A stretch of 64,000 nucleotides of DNA from assembly GCA_029941905.1 (NCBI GenBank), contig JAPYTQ010000018.1:1-64000 (forward strand), in the 5' to 3' direction. The position numbers and the translations under genes were made by a program. Shown in pieces: positions 26,025 to 35,040 of this stretch; position 1 is the first letter of the stretch; the number at the start of each line of letters is the position of its first letter. The notes under the pieces are model-generated. The model had not been told where the DNA came from. It saw only the letters and a list, made by a program, of their open reading frames with translations, and searched no databases. This stretch comes from JAHRVQ01 sp029941905 (lineage in GTDB: Bacteria > Pseudomonadota > Gammaproteobacteria > Pseudomonadales > Azotimanducaceae).

Positions 26025-28591
26025 AAAGACAGATTCTTGTTTATTGATGCCAGTTTCTCCCTAAATAAATCCTGGATTCGATCAAGGCTTCGTTCATCAT
26101 CTGCTTCGAAACGCAGGGTCAGGCAAGGATTGGTGTTTGAGGCTCGAACCAATCCCCAACTGTCAGTAAAGTCGACCCTTAAACCGTCAATCGTCGTGAT
26201 AGTTGCCTCTTCGAGACCTGATGTGTCATTCATCAGCTTTTCAATAATTTTGAACTTAACCAGGTCCGGTACCGGAATTTGAATCTCTGGCGTGGTGAAG
26301 CTAACCGGAAATTCACCGATGAGTTGCGCAAGACCGCCGGATTGAGAACCAACAATTTCCAACAGACGGGCTGCTGCATAGAGACCGTCATCGAACCCGA
26401 ACCAGCGCTCCTTAAAACAAATATGACCGGACATCTCCCCACCCAGCATGGCATCGGTTTCTTTCATTTTTTCTTTTATAAATGAGTGGCCGCTTCGGCA
26501 AATAATGGGTCGCCCGCCAAACCCACTGATGACACTATTCAGGTGCCGGGTACACTTAACATCGTAGACGACATCCGAGCCAGGGTTACGTGAAACAACA
26601 TCCTTGGAGAACAGCATCAGCAAGCGATCCGGCCAGATCACATGCCCTTCCTTTGTTACGGCAACCAGTCGATCTGCATCGCCGTCCAGGGCCAGGCCAA
26701 TATCGGCGTCCTGTGATTTTACCGTTAAGATGAGGTCTTCAAGATTGGCGGGGTCTATTGGGTCGGGATGGTGATTGGGAAAGTTACCGTCAACTTCACA
26801 GTAAAGCGGAATGACTTCACAGCCGAGACTACTGAGTAGCTCAGGTGCGTAATCTCCGCCAATGCCGTTGCCGCAATCAACTACAACCTTGAGAGGTTGC
26901 GCCACCACTACATCGTCGGTAATCGCGTTGATGTAATCTTCTCGAATATCCATTTCACTGAGCTGGCCTTCTCCGGAAGAAAAATCTTCGCTCAAATAAC
27001 GATTGTACAGTTTCTGGATACCATCAGCGGTCAGTGTTTTGCCATCCAGAACTACTTTAAGACCGTTGTACTCAGCCGGGTTATGACTGCCGGTAATCAT
27101 TACTCCGCTTGTAGTTTCCAAGTTGTGCGTCGCGTAATAAAGTACCGGTGTTGGAACGAAACCCAGATCAACAACGTCCCTGCCCGACGCGATTAATCCT
27201 TTGATTAGTGAGCTTAGAAGCTCGGGACTGGAGAGTCTTCCATCTGCGCCGACCACCAGAGTCTGCTGGCCAAGTTCACCAGCTTCTGTTCCTATGGCAA
27301 GACCAATCTTCCTTACGACTTTGTTTGTCAGTGTTTCACCGACGACACCTCTGATATCATAAGCCCGGAATATACCGGTGATATCAACTGTCTTTTCATC
27401 TTCCTCATCGGGTTCTTCCTCTACGGGTTCTTCTTCCGCGGATTCCTCTTCTTCAGACTTTTCTTCTCCAGAGAAGGCATCATCTTCTTCGAATACTGCT
27501 TCTTCATCCTCGAATATCTCGTCTTCGTCTATGACGAAGGTTTCATCGTCACTCATCTCGATTTCAACATCACTTTTTTGGTTGGTCGTTTCCGGTTGTG
27601 GTGCGGCCTTTTGTGACGCCTTGGTTCTTCTTCCCATCTTGCTTAGATGGGTATCGAGCTCCAGAAACTCGTTAAATTGATAGGCATCCGAGGGAAGAAA
27701 AATGCCGCTTGTTACATCCGTCATCTGATCTCGCAGATGGGCAGTATCTGAACGAAGGCCCTTGAGGGTGTTTTGTAAACCTAGCAGTACTGCTCCCAGG
27801 GCAATAACAAACGCAGCGATTGCAGGTACTAATATGAGAGGAAACCTGGTATCGGTGATTCTCGGAAAATCCCCCGGTGGGGAATACACGATCTTCCAGT
27901 GATGATTGTTCAGGGTGCGACTGATTTGGACGTCGCTGCCGCTCGCTCCAAGGCTTAGAAACTCCATGTCAGGCGTGTTTGGGAATGACTGGATGATCCT
28001 CACCTGCCCGCGCAGTTCCTCTGAGAGTTGGCTACGAAATACGTTGGCGTCGAGATACACGAAAATAGATCCGTGAATAGTTGCCTCTGACGGCATCTTG
28101 ATGGGTGCCGCCAGGCTCACGAGCCAGTTGCCGTTGACTTTTATCGCTTCCAGGAAAACGACTTCACCTTGCTCAACGCGATTGATGATATCAAGGGAAG
28201 CAAAGGTAAAAGGTGGATCGATACTTCGCTCTACCTTTGCCTGACCTTTTTTGAAAAGTCGAATCTTTATTGCATTCGGCATCATCTGGGCGAGGCGGGC
28301 TTCTTCCGTTGATCGTTCTTCCGGGTCGTCACGGGCGACGAGATTAGAGAGTCGAATATTTGTTGCTATATGATTTATCTGCCGGGTCAGCCTGGCCTGA
28401 CGTTGATTGATACGCAGTTGCAGATCATCTGCCACCTGGTCAGCCAGTTGATCCTGATGCTTTTTTTCAATGTAGTACTGGGAGATGTACAGGCTCATTA
28501 GCACGGCGACGAGAAACCCCAGCACCACACCTGACAGTGGAATCAATCCTGTTTTCAACGACAGGTTACTTCTCTTCTTCTCTTTGCTCAC
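26021..28591 (-). CDS. algC: Phosphomannomutase/phosphoglucomutase with N-terminal membrane sensor-like region
   Basis: Interconverts hexose 6- and 1-phosphates for LPS and exopolysaccharide precursors. The catalytic part starts near residue 403 of 856: phosphoserine loop GVMITGSHNPAEYNG (Ser 502), metal loop DGDADRL (636), sugar loop GEMSGH (718) and the C-terminal phosphate loop RASNTNPCLTLRFE. Before it come a membrane helix (about 15-38), a periplasmic region of about 210 residues, a second helix (about 250-272) and a very acidic linker (about 341-400, mostly Glu/Asp). The long form is known in Pseudomonas annotations. Start is GTG preceded by AAGGTGAG. dut and coaBC lie upstream on the same strand. 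Confidence 0.95.
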   Translation of the reverse strand: MSKEKKRSNLSLKTGLIPLSGVVLGFLVAVLMSLYISQYYIEKKHQDQLADQVADDLQLRINQRQARLTRQINHIATNIRLSNLVARDDPEERSTEEARLAQMMPNAIKIRLFKKGQAKVERSIDPPFTFASLDIINRVEQGEVVFLEAIKVNGNWLVSLAAPIKMPSEATIHGSIFVYLDANVFRSQLSEELRGQVRIIQSFPNTPDMEFLSLGASGSDVQISRTLNNHHWKIVYSPPGDFPRITDTRFPLILVPAIAAFVIALGAVLLGLQNTLKGLRSDTAHLRDQMTDVTSGIFLPSDAYQFNEFLELDTHLSKMGRRTKASQKAAPQPETTNQKSDVEIEMSDDETFVIDEDEIFEDEEAVFEEDDAFSGEEKSEEEESAEEEPVEEEPDEEDEKTVDITGIFRAYDIRGVVGETLTNKVVRKIGLAIGTEAGELGQQTLVVGADGRLSSPELLSSLIKGLIASGRDVVDLGFVPTPVLYYATHNLETTSGVMITGSHNPAEYNGLKVVLDGKTLTADGIQKLYNRYLSEDFSSGEGQLSEMDIREDYINAITDDVVVAQPLKVVVDCGNGIGGDYAPELLSSLGCEVIPLYCEVDGNFPNHHPDPIDPANLEDLILTVKSQDADIGLALDGDADRLVAVTKEGHVIWPDRLLMLFSKDVVSRNPGSDVVYDVKCTRHLNSVISGFGGRPIICRSGHSFIKEKMKETDAMLGGEMSGHICFKERWFGFDDGLYAAARLLEIVGSQSGGLAQLIGEFPVSFTTPEIQIPVPDLVKFKIIEKLMNDTSGLEEATITTIDGLRVDFTDSWGLVRASNTNPCLTLRFEADDERSLDRIQDLFREKLASINKNLSF

Positions 28592-28613
28592 TTATGCTCT
28601 CACCTTCGTGTTA

Positions 28614-29069
28614 CTAGCTATTTCCGGATGATCCAAACCCGCCAACGCCGCGTTCAGTTTGTTTGAATTCATCTACGATGTTAAAAGATGCCTGAATCAC
28701 AGGTATGATAATCAACTGAGCAACCCTGTCGCCTTGCTGGATTGTGAATGCTGTGCTGCCGCGATTCCAACAGGAAATCATCAATTCACCCTGGTAGTCG
28801 GAATCGATCAAACCTACTAGATTCCCCAGTACAATACCGTGTTTGTGACCCAGGCCAGATCGCGGCAAAATTAACGCAGCGTACTGAGGGTCTTCCAGAT
28901 AAATCGCAAGACCGGTAGGAATTAACACAGTCTTTGCAGGTGCTATTGTTAGCGGCTCTTCAATGCAGGCGCGTAGATCCATACCCGCACTACCGGTGGT
29001 CGAGTAGACGGGCAGTGGAATCGTTTTACCAACGATTGGGTTGATAATCTTAACTTGTAACTCTTTCAT
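28614..29069 (-). CDS. dut: dUTP diphosphatase
   Basis: Removes dUTP and supplies dUMP for thymidylate synthesis. The 151 residues carry the five trimeric dUTPase motifs: SAGMDLRA, PRSGLGHKHGI, GLIDSDYQGEL, GDRVAQLII and the C-terminal Gly-rich RGVGGFGSSGNS arm closing over the active site. It lies between coaBC and algC on the same strand, the order seen in Pseudomonas. Confidence 0.97.
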   Translation of the reverse strand: MKELQVKIINPIVGKTIPLPVYSTTGSAGMDLRACIEEPLTIAPAKTVLIPTGLAIYLEDPQYAALILPRSGLGHKHGIVLGNLVGLIDSDYQGELMISCWNRGSTAFTIQQGDRVAQLIIIPVIQASFNIVDEFKQTERGVGGFGSSGNS

Positions 29070-29105
29070 CGTTTAAACCGGATATCCTCGAAAAAGGGGT
29101 GGGTA

Positions 29106-30344
29106 TTATTCTTGAGTGGCAGGCTGATTTAATCTCTCGGCAATTATGTCAATGATCCTTGCCGATACATTCTGCTTTGACATCAAAGGAAGCGTCAGCT
29201 GGCCGTCTTTCCAAAGAATGGTGGTTGCATTGTCGTTGCTGTCGAAGCCAATTGCGCCATCAGATACATCGTTCGCGACAATCATATCCAGGTTTTTTTT
29301 CTCCAGCTTTGATTTTGCATACCGCAACAGGTTTTCTGTCTCTGCCGCGAAACCGACCGTGAAAAGTTCTGGTTGAGATTTTGATACCGAGGCAATGATG
29401 TCAGGGTTCTGAACCAGTTCAATACTCATGACCTGGTTCGAGGACGCCGTTGTTTTCTTGATTTTTTGATCGGACACAATCATAGGTTTGAAATCGGCGA
29501 CAGCAGCTACGCCAATAAAAATATCGCAATCTTCAATCTCGGCCATGGCAGCACTGAACATATCGTCGGCACTAACGACGTTAATGGTTTTAACACGTTC
29601 CGGTGGGAGTAGATTGGTGGGTCCGGAGATCAGGACCACTTCTGCCCCGGCTTCCAGTGCTGCTTCTGCCAGCGCGTAACCTTGTTTACCGGAGCTGTGG
29701 TTACTGATATACCGGACAGGGTCTATCGCCTCCCTGGTTGGACCGGCTGTTATCAACACCTTGCGTCCGGTGAGTTTGGTTGACGGAAACAGGGCCGTCA
29801 TTTGTTCAACTATTGCATCAACGTCCAGCAATCTCCCCTGGCCCACTTCACCGCAGGCCTGAAGACCCTCTTCCGGACCGAAAAGATGCACAGCCGATTG
29901 CTGCAGGTATTGGATATTGATCTGGGTTTGTTCGTTTTGCCACATGGCCTGATTCATGGCCGGTGCAATGACGATTTTGCACTCGGCGGCCAGACAGAGG
30001 GTTGTCAGCAGGTCATCGCCATGCCCACCACAGTATCGGGCAATGAAGTTCGCGCTGGCAGGCGCGATAAGCACCACGTCAGCCCACCGGGCTAACTCGA
30101 TATGGCCCATCACAGATTCAGTTTCTGTATCGAGAATGTCAACGTGAACGGGATGCCCGGATAGGGCCTGCATGGTTAATGTTGTAATAAATTCCGTCGC
30201 GGCGGGTGTCATCACGACCCGGACGTCAGCACCTTGGTCCTGCAGGCGCCGCAGCAACTCTGCCGCCTTGTATGCGGCAATCCCGCCGGTTATCCCGAGG
30301 AGGATCCGTTTGTTGGAGAGACATTTTGTCTTTGAAGCAGGCAT
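29106..30344 (-). CDS. coaBC: Bifunctional phosphopantothenoylcysteine decarboxylase/synthetase
   Basis: Two consecutive steps of coenzyme A synthesis. The N-terminal CoaC flavoprotein domain (about 1-190) shows LLGITGGIAAYKAAELLRRL, the HIELARWADVVLIAPASANFIA segment with the active-site His, and PAMNQAMW. The C-terminal CoaB domain has VLITAGPTREAIDPVRYISNHSSGKQGYALAEAA, GVAAVADFKP and the K-x-K-K stretch QKIKKTT. Length 412 is normal. It is divergent from radC and upstream of dut. Confidence 0.97.
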   Translation of the reverse strand: MPASKTKCLSNKRILLGITGGIAAYKAAELLRRLQDQGADVRVVMTPAATEFITTLTMQALSGHPVHVDILDTETESVMGHIELARWADVVLIAPASANFIARYCGGHGDDLLTTLCLAAECKIVIAPAMNQAMWQNEQTQINIQYLQQSAVHLFGPEEGLQACGEVGQGRLLDVDAIVEQMTALFPSTKLTGRKVLITAGPTREAIDPVRYISNHSSGKQGYALAEAALEAGAEVVLISGPTNLLPPERVKTINVVSADDMFSAAMAEIEDCDIFIGVAAVADFKPMIVSDQKIKKTTASSNQVMSIELVQNPDIIASVSKSQPELFTVGFAAETENLLRYAKSKLEKKNLDMIVANDVSDGAIGFDSNDNATTILWKDGQLTLPLMSKQNVSARIIDIIAERLNQPATQE

Positions 30345-30537
30345 GTAAGCGTTATGAATCCATCGATTAGGTTAGTTCCTACAGGCGCCATCGGTTTTGG
30401 ATGGCAGACCCGGCATGGTTGGTTCCGCAGGATATGATGTTAAAGATACCATCGAACCATATGGCGTGTAAGTGATTATTCACTTGTCCCTCGCGCGTAG
30501 AATACAAAGTAACCCAAAACTCCGATCAGAGGTCATT

Positions 30538-31212
30538 ATGTCCTTAGCCACATGGCCAAAACTTGAACGTCCTCGAGAAAAGCTATTGAAACTTGGTGCT
30601 GGCGCTCTGTCCGACGCTGAGTTGTTGGCAATTTTCCTTCGAACGGGTACCCGCGGCAAGCCTGTTGTGGAACTGGCGAGGGAACTGATGGATGAATTTG
30701 GGGGAATACGCGGCCTGCTCGAAGCTGATCAGGAACTATTGATGAAAGCACGGGGCCTGGGGATTGCAAAATGTGCCCAGCTGAAATCGATTCTGGAGCT
30801 TTCCGAGAGATACCTGCAGAAGGGCATTGAACGTGGAGATGCGATATCTGACCCTGGTTCGACGCGACGTTACCTTAAAAGTAAGCTGCGAGGTTATACC
30901 CGAGAGGTGTTCGCCTGCATGTACCTGGACAACCAGCATCGGCTTATCAAGTATGAGGAACTGTTTTTTGGCACCATTGATGGTGCCAGCGTCCATCCCA
31001 GGGAGGTGGTGAAAAGGGTCCTGCACTATAATGCAGCAGCAGTTATCTTTGCTCACAACCACCCGTCCGGGCTTGCCGAACCGAGCCAGGCAGACCAGCG
31101 GATCACCGAGCGTCTGAAGTCGGCGTTACAGCTGGTGGACGTTCGGGTTCTGGACCATATGATTGTGGGTGACTGCGAGGTGCTTTCTTTCGCTGAGAGG
31201 GGGTTGTTATAG
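30538..31212 (+). CDS. radC: RadC family DNA repair-associated protein
   Basis: JAB1/MPN-type metalloprotease-like fold of still uncertain function. From the ATG at 30538 the protein has 224 residues (E. coli 222); 22 further in-frame codons upstream lack family similarity. The N-terminal helix-hairpin-helix region (GLGIAKCAQLKSILELSERYL) is followed by the metal-binding motif FAHNHPSGLAEPSQAD. It stands upstream of rpmB-rpmG on the same strand, as in most gammaproteobacteria. Confidence 0.95.
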   Translation: MSLATWPKLERPREKLLKLGAGALSDAELLAIFLRTGTRGKPVVELARELMDEFGGIRGLLEADQELLMKARGLGIAKCAQLKSILELSERYLQKGIERGDAISDPGSTRRYLKSKLRGYTREVFACMYLDNQHRLIKYEELFFGTIDGASVHPREVVKRVLHYNAAAVIFAHNHPSGLAEPSQADQRITERLKSALQLVDVRVLDHMIVGDCEVLSFAERGLL

Positions 31213-31221
31213 AGATCTTTA

Positions 31222-31250
31222 TTGAAGTTAGGAGGTCGTTCTGGTATAAA
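31222..31250 (+). promoter_or_regulatory. Candidate sigma-70 promoter for rpmB-rpmG
   Basis: TTGAAG at 31222-31227, a 17-base spacer and TATAAA at 31245-31250, ten bases after the radC stop and 76 bases before rpmB. Spacing is optimal and both hexamers are close to consensus, fitting a strong ribosomal-protein promoter. Confidence 0.6.
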
Positions 31251-31326
31251 GCACGGCTCTCGAAGGCACCCCATAACTTTTGGGTTGTCAGTCTGAAATT
31301 ATCTAGCGAAAAACAAGGCAATCGAC

Positions 31327-31563
31327 ATGTCCAAGGTATGTCAGGTAACAGGAAAACGTCCCGTTGCTGGTAACAATGTTTCACACGCCAATAACAGAAC
31401 CCGGCGTCGTTTCTTACCCAACATTCATGACCACAAATTCTGGATTGAGAGTGAACGAAGATTTGTAAAACTTCGAGTATCTGCAAAGGGTATGCGAATT
31501 ATTGATAAGAAAGGCATTGAGCAGGTAGTTTCTGAAATACGCGCTCGCGGCGATAAATTGTAG
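31327..31563 (+). CDS. rpmB: 50S ribosomal protein L28
   Basis: 78 residues beginning MSKVCQVTGKRPVAGNNVSHANNRTRRRFLPN, with WIESERRFVKLRVSAKGMRIIDKKGI, matching the gammaproteobacterial L28. It has a single Cys in VCQVTGKRP instead of the four zinc-binding Cys of the other paralogue type. It forms an operon with rpmG 26 bases downstream. Confidence 0.98.
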   Translation: MSKVCQVTGKRPVAGNNVSHANNRTRRRFLPNIHDHKFWIESERRFVKLRVSAKGMRIIDKKGIEQVVSEIRARGDKL

Positions 31564-31589
31564 GGCCAGGGCCTAAAGAGGGAAATGTC

Positions 31590-31745
31590 ATGAGAGAGAA
31601 GATAAAACTGGTTTCGTCTGCAGGTACGGGGCACTACTACACCACAACCAAGAACAAGCGGACTATGCCTGACAAGCTGGAGATCAAGAAATTCGATCCG
31701 GTTATACGAAAGCATGTCATTTACAAAGAGTCCAAGATTAAATAG
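31590..31745 (+). CDS. rpmG: 50S ribosomal protein L33
   Basis: 51 residues, MREKIKLVSSAGTGHYYTTT followed by KNKRTMPDKLEIKKFDP and ending VIYKESKIK. It contains no Cys, so it is the zinc-independent form. It lies 26 bases after rpmB with an AGAGGGAAATGTC site before ATG. It is below common ORF length limits. A 27-base tandem repeat and an assembly gap begin 14 bases after its TAG stop. Confidence 0.97.
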   Translation: MREKIKLVSSAGTGHYYTTTKNKRTMPDKLEIKKFDPVIRKHVIYKESKIK

Positions 31746-31759
31746 TCGTTCGTAATGTT

Positions 31760-31841
31760 GCTCAAGGCTGTTATTTATTAGAGCAAGCTCAAGGCTGTTA
31801 TTTATTAGAGCAAGCTCAAGGCTGTTATTTATTAGAGCAAG
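31760..31841. repeat. 27-base tandem repeat, truncated by an assembly gap
   Basis: Three identical 27-base units start at 31760, 31787 and 31814, each GCTCAAGGCTGTT followed by ATTTATTAGAGCAA. At unit boundaries GAGC-AA-GCTC forms a small palindrome, and TTGCTC/GAGCAA could pair across a unit. The first 12-13 bases also match the 3' end of hyuA right after the gap (CTCAAGGCTGTT), so the array may have grown from that gene end. True copy number is unknown. There are no spacers, so it is not a CRISPR. Confidence 0.9.
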
Positions 31842-31941
31842 NNNNNNNNNNNNNNNNNNNNNNNNNNNNNNNNNNNNNNNNNNNNNNNNNNNNNNNNNNN
31901 NNNNNNNNNNNNNNNNNNNNNNNNNNNNNNNNNNNNNNNNN
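31842..31941. other. Assembly gap of 100 N
   Basis: Exactly 100 unknown bases, a conventional placeholder rather than a measured size. The gap is bounded on both sides by the same 27-base repeat sequence, so it most likely hides more repeat copies. Any extra gene here cannot be seen. Confidence 0.95.
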
Positions 31942-31942
31942 C

Positions 31943-33907
31943 TCAAGGCTGTTCCAACAGCAAATTTCCGTACTTATCAGCTGAGACCTGCCAACCAGGT
32001 TTGATGTAGGTGGTTGCATGGTCTTCCAGTATCAAAGCAGGGCCCTGGAGTTGCGAATCAGTGACGAGAGAAGATCTCTGGTAAATCTTGATTCCGTTGT
32101 GTGTTCCTGTTGGATTCGCTGATAGTGTTTGGGGCAGGGGCTTCCAGTCTGGTAGTCTAATTTCGTCTCGCCGCGCCTCAACATGGACTCGATAGTTCAA
32201 CAGTTCCACCGGGAGGTCCATATGATGGCCATATTGTTGTTCGTGGGCCGTATGGAATGATGCTTCGGTCTTCAACAGGCTTCCTTCGTAAGGCAGGTTA
32301 ATTGTATAGGTCTGACCACGATAGCGGAGATCAAGGCTGCGCATCAGCACTGTTTCGCTGACATTCTCTTTTTTGAGCTCTTCATTCGCCTGCTGTTCAA
32401 TCATACTGAACAGATCGTCGATAACGGTATCATTCAAGTCTTTAACCAATCGCTGGTAAGTACGAACCAGTTCCCGCCCCGGTTTGGTTGTCAGCATACC
32501 CAGGGCTGACAGGACACCGGCATGGATTGGTACAATGGCCGATTTCATCTCCAGGGATTCGGCGAGATCGCACAGATGTAACCCTCCGGCTCCCCCAAAG
32601 CAGGCGAGGCTGAATTCTCTGGGGTCGTGTCCACGTTGAACAGAGATTACCCTGAGCGCCTGGGTCATATGTTCGTTTGCAAGGTTGATAATACCCAGCG
32701 CAACCTGATCAACAGAAGTAGACAGTGCTTCTGCCAGGGGTGCGAGTGCTTCCAATGCCGCGCCGCGATTGAGAGCCAAGCGGCCTGCCAGAAGTGGATC
32801 GGGTCCCAGACGACCCAGGATCAGGTTTGCATCGGTGACTGTTGCCTGGGTACCTCCCTGACCGTAACAGGCGGGGCCAGGTTTTGCGCCAGCTGACTGT
32901 GGACCGACCTGGAGTAATCCGCCAGAATCAATAGTGGCGATCGAACCGCCACCGGCGCCGATTGTGTGGATGTCCGCCATGGGCACACTCACGGGATAAC
33001 CTCCAATGCGACCGCTGTTGGTAAGCTTGAAACGATGCTCAATGAGAGCGACATCGGACGAGGTACCACCCATATCAAACGTGATGAGCTTGTCCTTTCG
33101 CAGCAATTGCCCGATATATTGCGCTGCTACCAGCCCACCAGCCGGACCTGAGAGCAAAAGGTTAACGGCGCGGGTCGATGCCAGTGTTGCGTCAATGGTT
33201 AACCCAGATGATTGCATGATCGACAGGGGCGCAGGTTCGACATGGTGCCGCAGGGACATCATGTAGTCCCTGATAATTGGCCCGATCCAGGCATTCAACC
33301 AGGTAGTCATGCCACGTTCATACTCACGATATTCCGGCAGAACGGTCGATGATCGTGAGACGAAATAATCATCCTCGAATAGTTGTTCCAGGGCCTGCTC
33401 GTGGGTTGGGGACAAAAACGAAAACAGCAAATTAATTGCAACAGATTCGGGTGCGAGAGCGTCTACCCTTGCTTTTAGTGAGTCGAGCTCTCCTGGTTCG
33501 AAGTCGCTGATTTCTTCTCCGCTGGCGTTCGTCCGGGCTGATACTTCCAGCATCAACTCGGCACCGAACGGACTTTCAACAGGGGTAGGTGTGAGATTGT
33601 AAAGTTGCTGCCGGGTTTGGCGACCAATGGTAAGAACGTCCTTCAGGCCCTGGTTGGTAATGTAAACTGTTTTGACACCTTTACCTTCCAGGGTGGCATT
33701 GGTCGCGACAGTGGTACCGTGGATGATGGCAATCCCCCCCTTCGACAACTCCGAGGAGAGGCCCATCTCCTTGATGCCTTGTAGAACAGCCTGCTGAGGG
33801 AAGTCGGGAGTCGATAGCACCTTGTGGACAACGAGCCCGGATTCGCTGAGATAAACGAAATCGGTAAATGTACCGCCAGTGTCCACACCCAGGAATTTGA
33901 TCCTCAT
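31943..33907 (-). CDS. HyuA-type hydantoinase/5-oxoprolinase subunit A
   Basis: ATP-dependent hydantoinase/oxoprolinase alpha family, 654 residues from the ATG at 33907 (a GTG two codons earlier is possible). N-terminal FLGVDTGGTFTDFVYL is the phosphate-binding motif. The central domain carries LLLSGPAGGLVAAQYIG, TFDMGGTSSDVAL, HTIGAGGGSIA and KPGPACYGQGG, and a C-terminal beta domain follows. HyuA usually works with HyuB, but no HyuB gene is adjacent: upstream is mutM on the other strand and downstream the repeat array and gap. It might be a stand-alone enzyme, have a distant partner, or have lost it. The substrate is unknown. Confidence 0.85.
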   Translation of the reverse strand: MRIKFLGVDTGGTFTDFVYLSESGLVVHKVLSTPDFPQQAVLQGIKEMGLSSELSKGGIAIIHGTTVATNATLEGKGVKTVYITNQGLKDVLTIGRQTRQQLYNLTPTPVESPFGAELMLEVSARTNASGEEISDFEPGELDSLKARVDALAPESVAINLLFSFLSPTHEQALEQLFEDDYFVSRSSTVLPEYREYERGMTTWLNAWIGPIIRDYMMSLRHHVEPAPLSIMQSSGLTIDATLASTRAVNLLLSGPAGGLVAAQYIGQLLRKDKLITFDMGGTSSDVALIEHRFKLTNSGRIGGYPVSVPMADIHTIGAGGGSIATIDSGGLLQVGPQSAGAKPGPACYGQGGTQATVTDANLILGRLGPDPLLAGRLALNRGAALEALAPLAEALSTSVDQVALGIINLANEHMTQALRVISVQRGHDPREFSLACFGGAGGLHLCDLAESLEMKSAIVPIHAGVLSALGMLTTKPGRELVRTYQRLVKDLNDTVIDDLFSMIEQQANEELKKENVSETVLMRSLDLRYRGQTYTINLPYEGSLLKTEASFHTAHEQQYGHHMDLPVELLNYRVHVEARRDEIRLPDWKPLPQTLSANPTGTHNGIKIYQRSSLVTDSQLQGPALILEDHATTYIKPGWQVSADKYGNLLLEQP

Positions 33908-33990
33908 GGTCACAACCGTAGCTCACTCATTTGAAAAATACCAATGCCGTAGCTGTTACCATGGTTATAAATCTGCTGTGTAAATTTTCA

Positions 33991-34803
33991 ATGCCAGAAC
34001 TTCCTGAAGTAGAAACCACCAGACGAGGAATTGAGCCACATATTGTGGGACGACGGGTAAAACTGGTCCTCGTTCGCCAACCCAGGCTGAGATGGCCCGT
34101 ATCTGTTGAACTGGCCCAGGCGCTTACCGGGCAGGTGATAGAGTCAGTCGGCCGTCGCGGAAAATATCTGCTGATTGGAACCCAGGCTGGCAGGGTGATG
34201 ATTCATCTGGGGATGTCCGGTAACTTACGAATTCTCCCGGCTACCGCTGTGGTTGAGAAGCACGATCATGTGGACTTTGTTCTTGAGGATCACACGCTGC
34301 TCCGTTATCACGACCCGCGACGCTTTGGCTCAATTTTCTGGCTACCTCAGAGTGACGGCCACAAATTAATTGACAATTTAGGCCCGGAGCCGCTGGAAGA
34401 GGACTTTAATCCGGACTATCTGTATTTTGAGTCCCGGGGTAAAAAAGTTGCCGTCAAACTGCTGGTTATGAATAGCCACATTGTTGTTGGGGTTGGGAAC
34501 ATCTATGCCAACGAAGCCCTGTTCCAGTCGGGAATTCGACCGGATCGGCCCGCGGGTAGTATTTCCAGGGATCGATACCGGAAATTGGTGTCAGCCATCA
34601 AGAACATTCTTGCTCGAGCCATTAGATCCGGTGGCACCACGTTAAAAGATTTCGTCCGTGAGGATGGCCAGCCTGGGTATTTCAGTCAGTCCCTTGCGGT
34701 GTACGGTCGTGCCGGACAAGCCTGTATTAACTGCCAGCGATCCTTGAAGGAAGCGAGGTTAGGACAACGTACCACCGTATTCTGTACCCGGTGCCAGCGC
34801 TAG
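33991..34803 (+). CDS. mutM: Formamidopyrimidine-DNA glycosylase
   Basis: Excises oxidised purines (8-oxoG, FaPy) with AP-lyase activity. The ATG at 33991 is chosen because the catalytic Pro must follow the initiator Met (MPELPEVETTRRGIEP); the frame is open 20 codons further upstream. Other landmarks are the H2TH region VGVGNIYANEALFQSGIRPDRPA and the C-terminal zinc finger CINCQRSLKEARLGQRTTVFCTRCQR. Length is 270 residues. Confidence 0.97.
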   Translation: MPELPEVETTRRGIEPHIVGRRVKLVLVRQPRLRWPVSVELAQALTGQVIESVGRRGKYLLIGTQAGRVMIHLGMSGNLRILPATAVVEKHDHVDFVLEDHTLLRYHDPRRFGSIFWLPQSDGHKLIDNLGPEPLEEDFNPDYLYFESRGKKVAVKLLVMNSHIVVGVGNIYANEALFQSGIRPDRPAGSISRDRYRKLVSAIKNILARAIRSGGTTLKDFVREDGQPGYFSQSLAVYGRAGQACINCQRSLKEARLGQRTTVFCTRCQR

Positions 34804-34934
34804 GAGGCTCTACCAGGTATCGAGCTCAGCGGGTGTATTGCCCTCTTCAGCGGAAACTATTTGAATTCCCCGGTAAATACGCTTAGGCTTGCGGCGTATT
34901 GATATGTAATCTCTTTATAATTAAGAAGTTAGCT

Positions 34935-34962
34935 TTGATATTTAATGCGAAATTTATATAAA
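34935..34962 (+). promoter_or_regulatory. Candidate sigma-70 promoter of the small exported protein gene
   Basis: TTGATA at 34935-34940, a 16-base spacer and TATAAA at 34957-34962 in an AT-rich stretch 79 bases upstream of the ATG at 35041. The surrounding 237-base mutM-downstream gap has no other recognised feature except the hairpin at 34972-35001. Confidence 0.5.
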
Positions 34963-34971
34963 ATGCAGGAC

Positions 34972-35001
34972 ACTCTTCGATCTGGCGCACGCCTGAAGAG
35001 T
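34972..35001. promoter_or_regulatory. Inverted repeat in the predicted leader of the exported protein gene
   Basis: Perfect 7-base arms ACTCTTC and GAAGAGT are separated by 16 bases, just after the predicted transcription start. There is no T tract, so termination is unlikely. It may stabilise the mRNA or bind a regulator. Confidence 0.4.
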
Positions 35002-35040
35002 ACCTAACAATTTAGCATTGTGACGACAGGAGTCGAGGTT

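Noticed and set aside
31760..31841. Possible CRISPR array (27-base repeats)
   Set aside because: Units are directly tandem with no spacers and no cas genes occur in the window.
31425..31946. Minus-strand ORF with repeated LALINNSLE
   Set aside because: It runs antisense through rpmB and rpmG and exists only because the 27-base repeat is a multiple of three; its N-terminus is in the N run.
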